A DNA stretch of 64,000 nucleotides from Numida meleagris (lineage: Eukaryota; Chordata; Aves; Galliformes; Numididae), in contig NC_034410.1 of assembly GCF_002078875.1 (NCBI RefSeq), forward strand, positions 102,864,138-102,928,137. The letters run 5' to 3'. The position numbers were made by a program, and so were the translations under genes. The notes beneath the pieces were generated by a model, which saw only the letters and a program-made list of their open reading frames with translations, ran no database searches and was not told where the DNA came from. Shown here piece by piece: positions 36,564 through 50,800 of this stretch. Every line of letters begins with the position of its first letter. Positions within the stretch are counted from its first letter, which is position 1.

Positions 36564-39500
36564 GTTCAGAAGCAGTAAGGATTAGTGAAATCACTGCTGC
36601 TGATCTGAAAAACTCCATTTGAGTTGGTTTGTCCTTTGTGCTTCTACCGATTCTGATTCTTGGGGGGCTAAACAAGGGAAGCACTGAACACCCACCTGCA
36701 TCCTTGCTAAGCCCCTAGTTTGAGCTGAGCCAAAGCGTATGTGGTATGGGACTTCAGGGGACTTCAGCAAATGTAGTTTTTTCTTAATGCCAATGCCCAA
36801 AGGGAGCTCCATGCTTATCACATCACCACCCTGTCCTGCAGGGAGGACTCAGATTCAACCAGGCTTCCATTGACTGCCCATGGGAAATACGATAGCTTTT
36901 AAAGACAATACTCAGCAGAGGGAATGGTCCAGTACAACACTACGGCTGATTGCTGTGCTATGCCTCTTTTGTGGGGCAAGCTCACCATTAATATAGAAGG
37001 TAGAAGATGGGATCTAGCCCACAGAATCTGATATCAGTTGTATAATAATGTACTGTATTTTAGAGGCACAGGACTCCATAATATAGTAAGCCCTCATCCA
37101 ACAGGTGGAAAGAAAAAATACAGATTCAAGGAAAAAGGTCTTTCCCCATCTACCAGAAGGACACCCCAGTTTGGGAGCTCACTCCCATACACACAGAGGA
37201 TGCTTTGGGGGTTTGGCATCAGTGTTCTCCTCCAGCATGGACATTAGCATCCAGTTACCAGCTATCAGCACTAACTCAGCTTAAAGGGCATGTATGTTTG
37301 TGCTATGTGCTTGCATTTTTTTCTTTTTTCTTTTTTGGAAGAAATGTGACTTTAAGCAATGAGACTTTAGCACTTTTAATCTCAAATAGAGGATCCCAAG
37401 TGCCAAGTCAGTTTTGAGGTCTTCAGTAACCAGGTCAATGAGGCGGCAGCCAAAGCCAACACCAGGACCTGATGCAACATATTGATTTTTGGTGGTGGTG
37501 ATGCCTCTGGACCCTCAAGAAATAATAAACCACTCAAACTCAAGTCTGAGAAAAAGCAACCGGTCTACAGGCCCTGAGGCTGTCTTGGTTTCATTTCCAC
37601 TGTAAATAAACTTCAGGCAGCGGGAATGCCTACATACAAATACCAGTTGTCTCTAGAAATAATTCATAATATAGAACTCTGCAGTCAAGAAATGACAGAT
37701 GGAAATAAATGTTTTTATTTCTCTGAAAAAAACAGCCCAGTGGTCAAAAAAAATGCTTTCCTTCCCCCCCTAAAATCAAGTTTTCCTCCCTAAAGTCCCC
37801 AAAAAGGTGAACATTACAGAAAAATGCACATGACAGTTCATTTAGTTGATGGCAAAGCCCCTGTAAATCAGTCTATCAATCAATTTTTAAAGGCTGCTCT
37901 AAAAAATTATGCTCGTGAACAAGATGTTTCTCTTCCACTTGAAATCAGGGCCTGTTGCGCAGAAAGTAAAATAACTGAATGGGTGGCTCATTTATCAGAG
38001 GGAACTGAACCCTGAGTCGATGGAGTCCAGTGTTCACACTACAGAAAGAGATGACAACGGCACAGCTCCTCCATGAGAAGGGATGGAAGTGGCATCTACA
38101 TTCGCTGCATGCCCACAGCAGTTCTCCAACCACTGCTTGGCCAAGCTGCTCAGCTACAACGCCGGCAGCAGCAGCTCACTGCACCGCTTCCTCTTGTTGA
38201 ATGCAGCACCACTGACAATGCAATATTTTTAATAAAAAGTCAGATAAATTTAAACTATTGTACATGTCAAAACTACTGACCTCTGGGAAAGAGCTGACTG
38301 TAGTCTGGTTCTTTTTTTCCCCTCCCTTACTGGAGATATTGCTCATTTGTCTGCTGATCCCTTTTTCTAAAGAACATTTTAAAACATGCAGTGATAAGCC
38401 TCGGCTGTACCCAGGACCAACCTCACTGCCTCTCTGAGTCCAGCTCACTGCTGTGGAGTGTTTGCTGTGAGTCTGGCTGTGTTTACTTACGACCTCTGAC
38501 TCCGTGGCCACACCGTAATCACAGTGACATTCATGTCCAGGGTCACAGGGTGATTTATGGCTCCATTAGCAATGCATGCGGCCTTGCTGGGAGGCCACCC
38601 CGCCAGCCAGGGGCCACATGGAGCACAGAGGTGGCCTTGGTGCTGTCAACTTGAACAGGTATGGATCAAGAAAGCACAACTGCTGGCTGCTTTGGGAACA
38701 AGGCAACAAGAAGCACAGATGGTAAAAAGTGGGGTGAACATCAAGTGGGTGCCTCTTATGCCTGTGTCTCCCATGCAAGGCACCGCGAGGCCAATTTTGG
38801 GGCTGACCTTGCTCCCAGGCCTACTGCCCCTCCAGCCTGCGCCAGAGCCCAGGCCTATACTTGTGCATGGGGGCTGGCAGGGCTGAATCAGGGAGCACCT
38901 CTGGGTTCAACAGATGCAAACATGTCCTCAGGTGCATGCAGGGATGCAGCTGGGGAGCAGGAAGGATTTCTGCAGCAAACTGTCCCCAGAACAGCACATC
39001 ACCTCATGCCAGTACTGGGTGGTGTGTTGTCAGCCCACAGGACTGGCTTCAGGTCAACACTGCTAACTTCCAGAACTCTGAAGAGCTGTTAAAAGTATTT
39101 ATTTCCCAGCGATTTTTTATTTTTTTAAACTTTTCTATGCAGACTAACAACCAAATTTTGGGTAGGAAGAGCAAGCATTTATTTGGTAAGAGGACTACTT
39201 GCTGCTGATTGAAAACAAGCACTTTCAATGAGGCAGCTATTTCAGTACTGTGAGTAGACAGATCAGCATCACATTGAAGACCCAGTAACCTGCTAATGAA
39301 TCTTCATTTACGGAGCCTCCCCTCCCACCCATTTCCACGTCTCAGTAGTTTCAAAACCCCAGTGATAGGTGCTGCCAAAAAGCTATTTAAGTACGCCCTC
39401 TAACAAATTTTAATGGAAAACAGAAAAAATGGTAGCTTTGAGTTATCAGACTATATTAAAAACCTTATTACATGTATTTACTTCAACAATTTCTTTTTTT

Positions 39501-40170
39501 TTTCTTAAATAAATAGCAAAGTGTCACCAAAATGAATGGAACGCCGGCACCATTGCTTCGATAGAAACTTCCATACCGGGATGAGTAAACAGTCATATTC
39601 TGGAATATTGCATAAAAAGGTACTTCAGAGGAAAGAAGGTGGTTGCTGGTGCATCTCATGTGGCAGAAGCATCGCCCTGGGAGAGAGCCATGTGGTGGCT
39701 TCATGGAGCTGGGCTGGCCTCAGTGTGACTCTAGGATGGTCATGCAGGACTCACCCATTGCCTGCTGTCAGCCACGGTGCAACACGAGGGGCTGGCAGGC
39801 TCACTCGCTAGCGAGAAGAGCACTAGCTCTGAACAAGGGAAATGAAGGGCATGAAAACAAACAGGCTGGTTAACATGCAGCAGGGCAAGGTCATTGAAAA
39901 TGGAAGCTGCCAGCTCTTTAGTTAGAGGGAATGATGCAAATGTTGTTACATCAACACTTACAAACTCGGGCATCCATTTCAGATGGGTTTCCCTGGGCTG
40001 GACTAGTGTTGTTTTTTGAGCTTGGCTCTTCAAAGCGGGACGAATCTTAAGGACAGCACTGAAGGAAGACCCCAAAACACGATGCCTGCCTGCTGCCTTC
40101 ATCTCTGTACTGTGCCGGAGCACAGGGAGCTGAACCCCACCTCTCTGCTCCTGCTGGCTGAAATCAGACC
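36564..40170. other. Intergenic DNA downstream of KCTD1
   Basis: No gene was recognised. The segment includes an AT-rich block at about 39360-39620, possibly conserved or a longer KCTD1 3' end, and moderately GC-rich sequence at 38.4-39.0 kb with overlapping chance frames up to 143 codons. No CR1 copy was noticed. Confidence 0.55.
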
Positions 40171-40189
40171 CTTATTACTTTAAACAGAG

Positions 40190-40195
40190 TTTATT
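40190..40195 (-). promoter_or_regulatory. KCTD1: Candidate poly(A) signal AATAAA for KCTD1
   Basis: Reads AATAAA on the - strand, about 0.8 kb past the stop codon. TTTATT near 40865-40870 is a nearer alternative. Confidence 0.45.
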
Positions 40196-40616
40196 GTATT
40201 TAATACATTATAAAATTTGAAAAATTGTAGGAAAGCAGCAGATTCAAACCAGAGCATCTCTACCAAATATTAATTATTCTGGCCCCCTTTGAAAAAACAC
40301 AAAACAAAACGAAAAAAAACCAACAAAAAATTCATTCAAAAGAAAAGTTAAGCTTTCACATCTGTGAGGGCAGACAAAACGTGTGCGACTTCTGTACAAA
40401 CTACATTTAAAATTTCATTTGAGTAGCTTTTCAATGCAATGGATGGTCGTCTCCTGAACGCCTGCCCATCCACCTCTAAAAGACAGACATAAACCTCCAT
40501 ATGCAAGTAAAGTTGAATCAAGGTGTGCAGACATTAAAAAGTGTATGAGTGTTTGGCAATGGAAAATGTGTTATGAGCTGTCTATGAATCCCCCCGTGGT
40601 AATGGCTTGTACACCG

Positions 40617-40650
40617 TTAAGTGGGCCCAAGGAGGGCCTAGGACACTTAA
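40617..40650 (-). repeat. KCTD1: Two-part stem-loop in KCTD1 3' UTR
   Basis: The outer arms TTAAGTG (40617-40623) and CACTTAA (40644-40650) pair perfectly over 7 bp. Inside, GGCCC (40624-40628) pairs with GGGCC (40634-40638) around a 5-nt loop, with a 5-nt bulge on one side. The structure would be present in the mRNA. Confidence 0.65.
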
Positions 40651-40712
40651 TGGCCATCACAGCACCAACCTCAATCTACCACTTGTTTGTCATTGCATTT
40701 CCTACCCTTTGA

Positions 40713-40771
40713 TGTATACATACATATATATATGTATGTAGGTACATATATATATGTGTGTGTGTGTGTTT
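40713..40771. repeat. (TA)n/(TG)n microsatellite with 24-bp palindrome
   Basis: A perfect 24-bp palindrome built on TACATACATATA (40717-40740) is followed by a second TA block and (TG)n to about 40770. It lies in the putative KCTD1 3' UTR and is probably length-polymorphic. Confidence 0.85.
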
Positions 40772-40920
40772 TCTTCTACACCTTGAGGTTATTATTACTA
40801 CTACTATTCCAAGTGTTCCCATATGAATTCAGGTGTGGTCTCTATATTTGATATAAATGTGTCTTTTATTCAATTTTACTTCCAGGACTTGTTTGGAGTC
40901 CAAACTGCACATGAAACGTC

Positions 40921-40966
40921 CCCCTTTTTTTCCTCTTTTTTTTTTCCTTTTTTTTTTTTTTTTTTT
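40921..40966. repeat. T-rich tract, A-rich in KCTD1 mRNA sense
   Basis: CCCC followed by T-runs interrupted by CC and C, ending in 19 consecutive T at 40948-40966. In the KCTD1 transcript this is a genome-encoded A-rich run about 20 bases after the stop, prone to internal oligo-dT priming. Confidence 0.9.
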
Positions 40967-40987
40967 GCATAAAGAAACATGTCCATT

Positions 40988-41146
40988 TTAGTCCAGAGGC
41001 TCTTGCTTTATTCGAATGACGGAGGGTGCACGAGATGTCCTTCTGAGTTCTCGTCTCAGTACGTATTCACTGAATTGGGAAGAGTCCACCCCACCTCCAC
41101 ATGAGCCAACAATCTCAAATCCTCTTTGCTGTAACCTCTCAAGGAC
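40988..41146 (-). CDS. KCTD1: KCTD1, last coding exon (residues 206-257)
   Basis: KCTD1 is a nuclear BTB-domain protein that represses AP-2 (TFAP2) transcription factors and forms pentamers. On the - strand the acceptor CTCTTTTTGCAG precedes GTC at 41146. The exon then runs in phase 0 for 52 codons to the TAA at 40988-40990. It begins [20 protein letters not shown], continues [16 protein letters not shown] and ends [12 protein letters not shown]. The end contains IKQE, a consensus SUMO site (hydrophobic-K-x-E). The C-terminal domain shown here completes the fold begun in the previous exon. Residue numbers follow the 257-residue short form, which the three exons match exactly. KCTD15, the closest paralogue, ends similarly, but the preceding exon clearly favours KCTD1. 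Confidence 0.97.
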   Translation of the reverse strand, partial: VLERLQQRGFEIVGSCGGGVDSSQFSEYVLRRELRRTSRAPSVIRIKQEPLD

Positions 41147-41360
41147 CTGCAAAAAGAGGAAACAAACATCAAGGTGTAAGTAATGAGCAGACTGTCTATA
41201 TCTTCTAGAGACTAAAAAACCAACCCCAACTGCAAAGATCTGTGCCTGTATTCAGACCAGTGGTAAAAACTGGAATTTTTAAGCTTTAATTATGGAACTA
41301 AAGAATTATGCCTGGTCACCTACTTTCCTCCATCTTCACAACCTGAGTGTTGCTTCCAGT

Positions 41361-41481
41361 GGGAGGGAAGGGGAAGGGAGGGGAAGGGAGAGAAAGGGAA
41401 GGGAAGGGAAAAGGGAAAGGAAGAAGAGGGAGTGGGAGAGGGAGAGGGAGAGGGAGAGGGAAAGGGAGAGGGAGAGGAGGG
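41361..41481 (+). repeat. Nearly pure purine tract, (GGGAA)n/(GGGAGA)n
   Basis: 121 bases of G and A with a single T at 41433. It moves from GGGAA-type to GAGGGA-type units. On the KCTD1 sense strand it is a C/T tract. Mirror-repeat purine DNA of this kind can form triplex DNA or G-quadruplexes. Arginine/glycine/glutamate-rich or serine/proline/leucine-rich open frames across it are artefacts of composition. Confidence 0.95.
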
Positions 41482-42705
41482 TGGGCTCATGAAATGGAAG
41501 GGCATGCACCCATGCAGTTGGGGTTGAGCTGGAGTGGGGACATTTGCAGGGTTCCCCTCTGCTACCAACTGCTCTCACTGCTCTCTTCACACACCTGAAG
41601 GCAGGATAATACAGTGTTTGTCCCAGGTATTTCACCAATTAGCACACTGGCTTGCAAGGAGAGGACTGGGGAAGAGGGAGAAGTGAGCTGGGCTTTAAAA
41701 TGCTTAAAACTACAAGACATGCCACGCTTTTACATGCACTGCTTCAGGTCAGCAAATATTTTTCCAAAATACAGTTAATTAAAGAGCAGACAAATCTCAA
41801 AAAGCAGGAGGTGGGAAGAATCCCTGAAAGAAGAACAAACATCAAAACTTCAGAGCAATTTTTGTTTAACATGATCTTTAGCTTTTAACAACATAAGTCT
41901 AAGTTCCCCAAATATGTCTCATTGCAAACCGCTGGAAAATACAGCAGGAGAAATTAGGTCCTGGGAAAAAATGTGACAGGTCAGGAAACTAGCTCAGCCT
42001 TGGGCAAATCACTAAGTCTACGTCTCCCTCTCCAGGTCTACAAATAGTCCCTGTCCTACATCACACTGTTTTGGGGATGGGGAGATGATTATGGCCACCC
42101 AAAATGGAAGACATGGCATCATCGGCATAGGATCATCATCTCTCTTGAAGTCTGTGAATGTTTTGCCACTTTTACTTAGGTTTTTCACATCATGAAATAG
42201 GCTTGGAAATTCTTATTTCTGTGATAAAAACATAAATATAAGGACAAATGCTAAACTGCTAAAGGATAAAACTGCTTTGACAACTCTTAGATAAGATGTG
42301 GCTAGATACCTCTCCTTGAAATTCATATCCCTTTTCAGTTATAATCTTGCATGTAGAGGTGTTCTAAATTTGCATTAGTCACTATGACAAAACAGCTCTG
42401 ATGTTTCAACATGACCATAGGGCCAATAAGAGACTCAACTGTCCAAGCATAGCATGCACTAACCACATCTCAATAGTTCAGATAGATCTGTCCATACTCC
42501 TGTGTTGCACTAGCACACATGCAGCACCCCACACGTGCTGCCATGGTTAGCCTTCCTCTTCATCAGAAAAGGGGAGCAGAATTTTGCTACCTGGAGGCAG
42601 GACTTGGTATCAGGAAGACATCAAGCTCATTTGGCAAACCTCCCTCAGGTAAGAACTTGCTCATGAGTGTGGAGCATTTAGGAGGTGCAGCTAAACCAAA
42701 GACCA

Positions 42706-42731
42706 TCATAGAATCATAGAATGGCTTGGCA
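42706..42731 (-). mobile_element. CR1 tail scrap in KCTD1 intron
   Basis: ATCATAGAATCATAGAATGG is the reverse of the CR1 3' tail; homology stops after TGGCTTGG. It is either an extremely 5'-truncated insertion or an eroded copy. Confidence 0.7.
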
Positions 42732-43419
42732 AATTACAATGCAGCTGGGAAAAAGTATCTCACTCCAAAGTGCTGGCTGTGCACAATGTGCTAACTAGTT
42801 GCAGATGGGTATGGACATTTTTCCACACCTGCATTTATTTCTCAGAATTTTTTTTATCCATTTTCTAACTTTTTAAAAACAAATGCTACTGATCTTAGTT
42901 ATTGCTACATCCTCTGCTATGCAGAATGTGACAGAGGAGGGCCTTCCCTAAGACCACAGAAGAAGATAGGTCCCTATTTGCAATAAGCAGATGTGCCATC
43001 ATTTTTGTCATCTCCGCAAGGAGGAAGAATGAACTAGTTGTTTTCTCTCAAGGTAGCAAGCATATGATGACACAGAACATTCATTTAAGAAACATTTAGG
43101 GAGGCTGTTATCAAACGCAAAAGACCTGGGTAACACTGGGAAAATTATATACTAGTTTTTACCACACTTGTGTTAACTTCCCCCTTAGTGCTCCATAAGA
43201 ATTCTTCACATTGCATGTCTCCTGATGGTCTCATTGAATGGCCAAAGCCCCTCCATGATGCCCCACTTCAGGGTGTTAAGGCAAGTTTTAAACTATTGTA
43301 GTTTGTTTTGCAAAGAGATTTAGTGATGAAGCATGAGAATTAAGTTGAGAAAGCAGCCATAACCCACAGAAGTAACTAGCTGAGAGCCTCCAGCTGGTTT
43401 TGTTCATGGAAACTTTTCA

Positions 43420-46297
<2,878 letters not shown>

Positions 46298-47732
46298 TTA
46301 GGACATCTCTCCCAATGGCTTCACCAGCAGACCCCATCCCGCTCTGCTGCACCAATCTCCTCCATCAGCTTCATTCTGCTTTCTGGGGGAGCACACGGTG
46401 AACTTGCTACGGCTTGAAAACTGCACTCAGGAAAAGGTTTTTATTTATTTATATTGTATTATTAATTTACTTTTAAACCCAGATCACTTTTTGGATGCCA
46501 TTTACTGCAGCCAACACTTGGACCAGCACAATTGAGAGGGCAGCACCTTGTAGGAATAAGCAGCTAAGGATGTAAAAGTTATCATGTTTCAATGTGAGGT
46601 AACAATTTCACAGTAAAACACAACTATTTGTGGCAGGTATCAGTCATTAGGCTCTAAAATAATCAGGAGAAATGTCTCAACTTTTAGAGACCACTCAGTC
46701 ACCCAGAGAGCCTCCGCTTGCTAAAAATGCTTGCAACACCAGCTGCTGGCTGAACACACATTTTCTACACGTGTTCCTCACAAAACCCGATTTAGTTGGA
46801 GCAGTGGGAAGGGCTGAAAACTGGGAACAAAACCTCAGCCTCAGTAACATGAAATGTATGCTGTGTTTTTGTGCTGAGGTGTTTGCAAACGGCTCCTGAG
46901 TCACTCACCGTTTCCCAGTGAAATCAACAGCAGTGACTGGTATGTCTGACTTGGAGCACATGTTTACGTGCCTATACGTGCATGTGAAGGTAGTTTGTGA
47001 TTCTTCGTGACACCACCCACCCCTTCAAAGAACTGTAAACAAAATGGTCTCAAAATAGCTAACTTGTGATATGTCACGTGGACACTTTGCATGAAATACT
47101 ACTGACACTCTTGGGCATGATTTCAGAGCCTTGTCACAAGCTGTTACATTCTGCAATATTCTACAGATTCTGTGCTTTCATTGCTTTAATGAAAAGGCTC
47201 GTTTGTATGTAGCTCTTGTCCTAATATTCCCAATCTGATTTTTGAACCAACATGACAAATGCTACGCACTTTGCAAAGGCCAATAACAGGCAATAACATC
47301 AGTGTACACCAGCATGGAGCCAGGTGAGGCATAGGCACTCTTTTTCCCTGATCACACGCAGCTTGTGGCACAGGCAATGTACATGGCTATCTTTTCACAA
47401 ACGGATCCAGCAAGCACAACGAACAACCACGGCACACTGTTTTCCTTTTAAAAAGAAGATGTGAGTGAACAGCCATTCCTGATCACCACCCTGAGGCTGC
47501 TTTGATCCCTCACAGAAAACCAAACCCAAACTCGGTGTAACTCAGAGGCAGCCAACCCTCCCGGTTGCACAAAGCATCTCAGGCTGAGATATACCTGCAC
47601 TACACCAAGCAATGGTGATCTCCAGAAGAGTTTAAGAGACAAATAGATGGAAATGGCCCTTGAAGATGGTGGGATGTCAGTGCTTGCAGTAAGGTCTTGG
47701 GGAACTACCGAGGAACTGGGCTTCATTTTCTC

Positions 47733-48478
47733 ATAGAATGATTTGGGATGGAAGGGACCCTAAAGCCCACCCAGTCCCACTCCCCTGCTGTGGGCAGGGC
47801 TGCCATCCCCCATCTCAGCTGCCCAGGGCCCCATCCAACCTGGCCTTGAGCACCAGGGATGGGGCACTCACAGCTGCGTCACTGCTGCACTGCCTTCTCA
47901 GTGAAGAGTTTCTTCGTCATGTCTAATCTAAACTCCATCTTCCAGTTTAAACACATTACTCCTTGTCCTATCACTGTACTTCCTGATAAAGAGTCCCTTT
48001 TCATCTCTCCTGTAGACCCCTTTGAGTACTGGAAAGCCACAATAAGATGTCCCCACAGCCTTCTCTCCTCCAGACTGTACGAGCCCAGCTCCTTCAGCCT
48101 GTCTTTGCAGAGGTGCTCCAGCCTCTGATCATCCTCATGGCCCTCCCCTGGACCCACTCCAACAGCTTCATATCCCTCCCGTGCTGTGGGCTCCAGACCA
48201 GGATAGAATACTCCAGGTGGGGCTTTACAAGGACAGAGTAGAGGGGGACAATCACTTCCCTGGCCCTGCTGGCCACTGCTCTTTCAATGCAGACAACCTG
48301 GACTGCAGACTTCCAGTCTGCATACACACACTGCTGGCTCCAGTTTTTCACCCACCAGTATCCTAAGTCCTTCTCCAGAGGGCTGCTCTCAATCCACTCA
48401 TCGCCCAGCCTCTACCCATGTTTGGGATTGCCCTGACCCAGGTGCAGGATGTGACCCAAGGACGCTTCGCATCCATTT
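47733..48478 (-). mobile_element. CR1 LINE fragment with RT remnant in KCTD1 intron
   Basis: The + strand shows TCATAGAATGATTTGGGATG and GGGCCCCATCCAACCTGGCC, then reversed CR1 coding. On the - strand, frames at 48094-48351 and 47879-48157 read [39 protein letters not shown] and [20 protein letters not shown]. The element is in the same orientation as KCTD1 and is broken by frame changes. The part right of about 48350 (CCCAGGTGCAGGATGTGACC) fits further upstream CR1 coding sequence, so the true 5' break is near 48478. Confidence 0.93.
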
Positions 48479-50080
48479 GAAACATCACAGCCAAACCAAA
48501 CAGAGTCTGAAATGGCATCTGTGACCACAACAGGCATCACAATAGTACACCCAGTAATAAATGCTGCACAGAATAGAGATCTCATCTTTTCCTTCTCACT
48601 GGCTGGGAGAGGTGAGGACCAGGAAAGAAATAAAAACCCATTAACCTCAGCTGGCCATTCAAAATTCAGAATCAATTCAAGTTGCGTGAGATTTGTAACA
48701 TATAAAAAACTGAACACATTTTGCAGAATGATCCAAGCAGCGCAAAACATTTTTCTCAAAGCTATCCCTCAGATTAGAACAATTCAAGCTTTCTTCCACT
48801 GCTACTTGTTACTGCCTGCCCCAACAGTCAAAATGTAAGCTGTGACAGGCCATATAATACAGGCTCCTGTTCACTAGGTGGATGAGCAACATTTATGTCT
48901 AATATGGAAACATAAGGCATTTATATTTAATTTTTCCCCATACTCAAGCATGTTGTCTTGGAATCTATCACAGAACTCACACACAAAACATATACATTTG
49001 GCCAAGTCAGTCATTACTGAAAAGTATAATTGTAATTGGCTTCTGCAGCGTTACCCTAGTTCTAAATTACTGTTATAATTATGTATTTTAAAACCTCTAG
49101 GCTTTTTGTCTTCATTTTATTAATTGTTTAGGAGAAAAATAAGATAGTATCAGAGGATGGAGTCTTCTGACAAAATCACAGAGAGCACCAACACCTGAGA
49201 GCCAGTCCAGCTGGCCTGGGAGAGCCAACTAAGTGCCACCTTTGAGTGCAGCTGCTTTCCAGCAGCAGAAAAACCCAAGGAACTGCAAAGTGTTGACTTC
49301 CTCCCCTCCCGAGGTTCAGTTTGCAAGACACACAGTGATACTTTGGGAGACTTCTGTAAATAAAGTTAAAGCCTTTTTTTTTTCTTCTTTTTTTTTCAGA
49401 AGGAGAACTGCAAATTCCAGCTTCATGGGCTCCAGGGCAAGACTTGTGATATCTGAGTGCCCAAGTCTGGTGTGCATGGTCTAAGCTGAATTTGCTGCAC
49501 CTGCCAGGAGAGGAGATAGGATTGAAGGAGGCACAGCAGCAAACTGTGCCCTGCCTCACTCTGCACACTTGGTAATATCCGAGCCCCTCTCGTCTCTGTC
49601 ACTCTTCATTCTGCTTGGTCTCATGCTGAGATTATAAATGCTTAAGTGACATCAGGCTGCAAGCATGAGAAGGGACTGTGAAGGCATGTTTCCCTTCCCA
49701 AGAAAAACTGGAAGATGTTTTCCCCCATTACTTTCTAGACAACTTCAGCTGATGATTGACAAAGATAAGTTTGTTTTTTTCAAAGCCAAACACGTAAGAG
49801 CTGAATGGATTTCCAAACAGCAAAGTATTTTGAAGGATGCTTGCAAATTAAGCTGATAATTGTATGGAGAATGAAAAATTGTAGTCCATTTACAAGGCAA
49901 CATACTTCTAAAATGTTTAATTAAAGCTAGCAGGCTGGAATTTTCTGTATATAAGGAAAATTAATGTCCCATGGGTTGAAAGTGCAACCTCCAATGGGTA
50001 ATAATTAACGTAGATGGCTTTAAGTATCATAATCCACTGTCAGAAATCGAATGCTTCAAGGGCTGAAAATATAACCAGTG

Positions 50081-50148
50081 TAAAACTCAGCTCCCATAAG
50101 AGAACTGGGTTTTACAGACTGAGCGTATATAAAAATACACTCAGTCTG
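50081..50148. repeat. Two directly abutting stem-loops
   Basis: Stem 1 pairs TAAAACTCAG (50081-50090) with CTGGGTTTTA (50105-50114), with one T-G wobble and a 14-nt loop. Stem 2 pairs CAGACTGAGCGTAT (50115-50128) with ATACACTCAGTCTG (50135-50148), 14 bp with a single C-A mismatch that becomes G-U in the KCTD1 sense transcript; its loop is ATAAAA. Stem 2 begins at the base after stem 1 ends. A weaker 5-bp stem GCTGT/ACAGC follows near 50156-50170. Confidence 0.8.
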
Positions 50149-50639
50149 CAGCAAGGCTGTTATACACAGCTTAAGTGTTTATAGCCTTGCTCTCTGAACG
50201 TACAAACGTTTACATATATTGTTATGCACAAAAAGAGTCTTTTCTTTAGTATATTCTGCCTTGGTTGAGAACTTGGAAAAGAAGCAACAACTCCTTGTGC
50301 AAAGCCCTTTCAGTGGCCTGGCAGAGATGCATGGGCACACTGTCAGCAGTGTCACAGCACCCAGTCCTGGGACTCCACTGAGCTCTGACGCCAAGGGGCA
50401 AAGTATTCGTGGAAACACGTCTCTCTTCTTCAAATAAAGGATTGCATGGCAGAGAATTAAAAAAGAAAAAAAAAAAAGAAAGTACTTTAGTTGAAACCTT
50501 ACCTGGTTGGAGCCATGGAGACAAAACAAATGCAGGTTTTCCTACCTCCTCATTACATTTACGTGGCTAATGCACATGCTTATTTAAGACTCCAGGGTGT
50601 ACAGACAGTGAGTTCGAAGAGGCTTTTACTTTTTTTTTT

Positions 50640-50800
50640 CCTCTATGACTTCTTAGTCCACATTGTCCTTATTAATTTCTTTTCATTTTCTTTCGCTGAG
50701 TGCTCAAAGGCAATTTGCATAAGAGTCCATTATAAATTAGATCTGTTTAATGGTATGCTCATCTCATGGCTATTTAATTTTACTTCCTCGTATGTCTAAA
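50640..50800. promoter_or_regulatory. Candidate conserved non-coding element
   Basis: An AT-rich, complex stretch with an octamer ATTTGCAT at 50713-50720 beside TATAAATTAG and GTTTAATGG. The call rests on composition and motif density only. Confidence 0.2.

Larger units (their letters stand above)
40171..40987 (-). other. KCTD1: Putative KCTD1 3' UTR
   Basis: The region follows the KCTD1 stop on the - strand. A poly(A) hexamer (AATAAA on the - strand, TTTATT at 40190-40195 here) gives a UTR of about 0.8 kb; a proximal AATAAA (TTTATT near 40865-40870) would give one of about 0.12 kb. In mRNA sense the UTR opens, about 20 bases after the stop, with a long A-rich tract (T-run of 19 at 40948-40966). 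It then carries a (TA)n/(CA)n microsatellite and a stem-loop at 40617-40650. The end is inferred from hexamers only. Confidence 0.5.

Noticed and set aside
41292..41638. Open frames rich in Gly-Arg-Glu or Ser-Pro-Leu
   Set aside because: They simply translate the purine tract on each strand.
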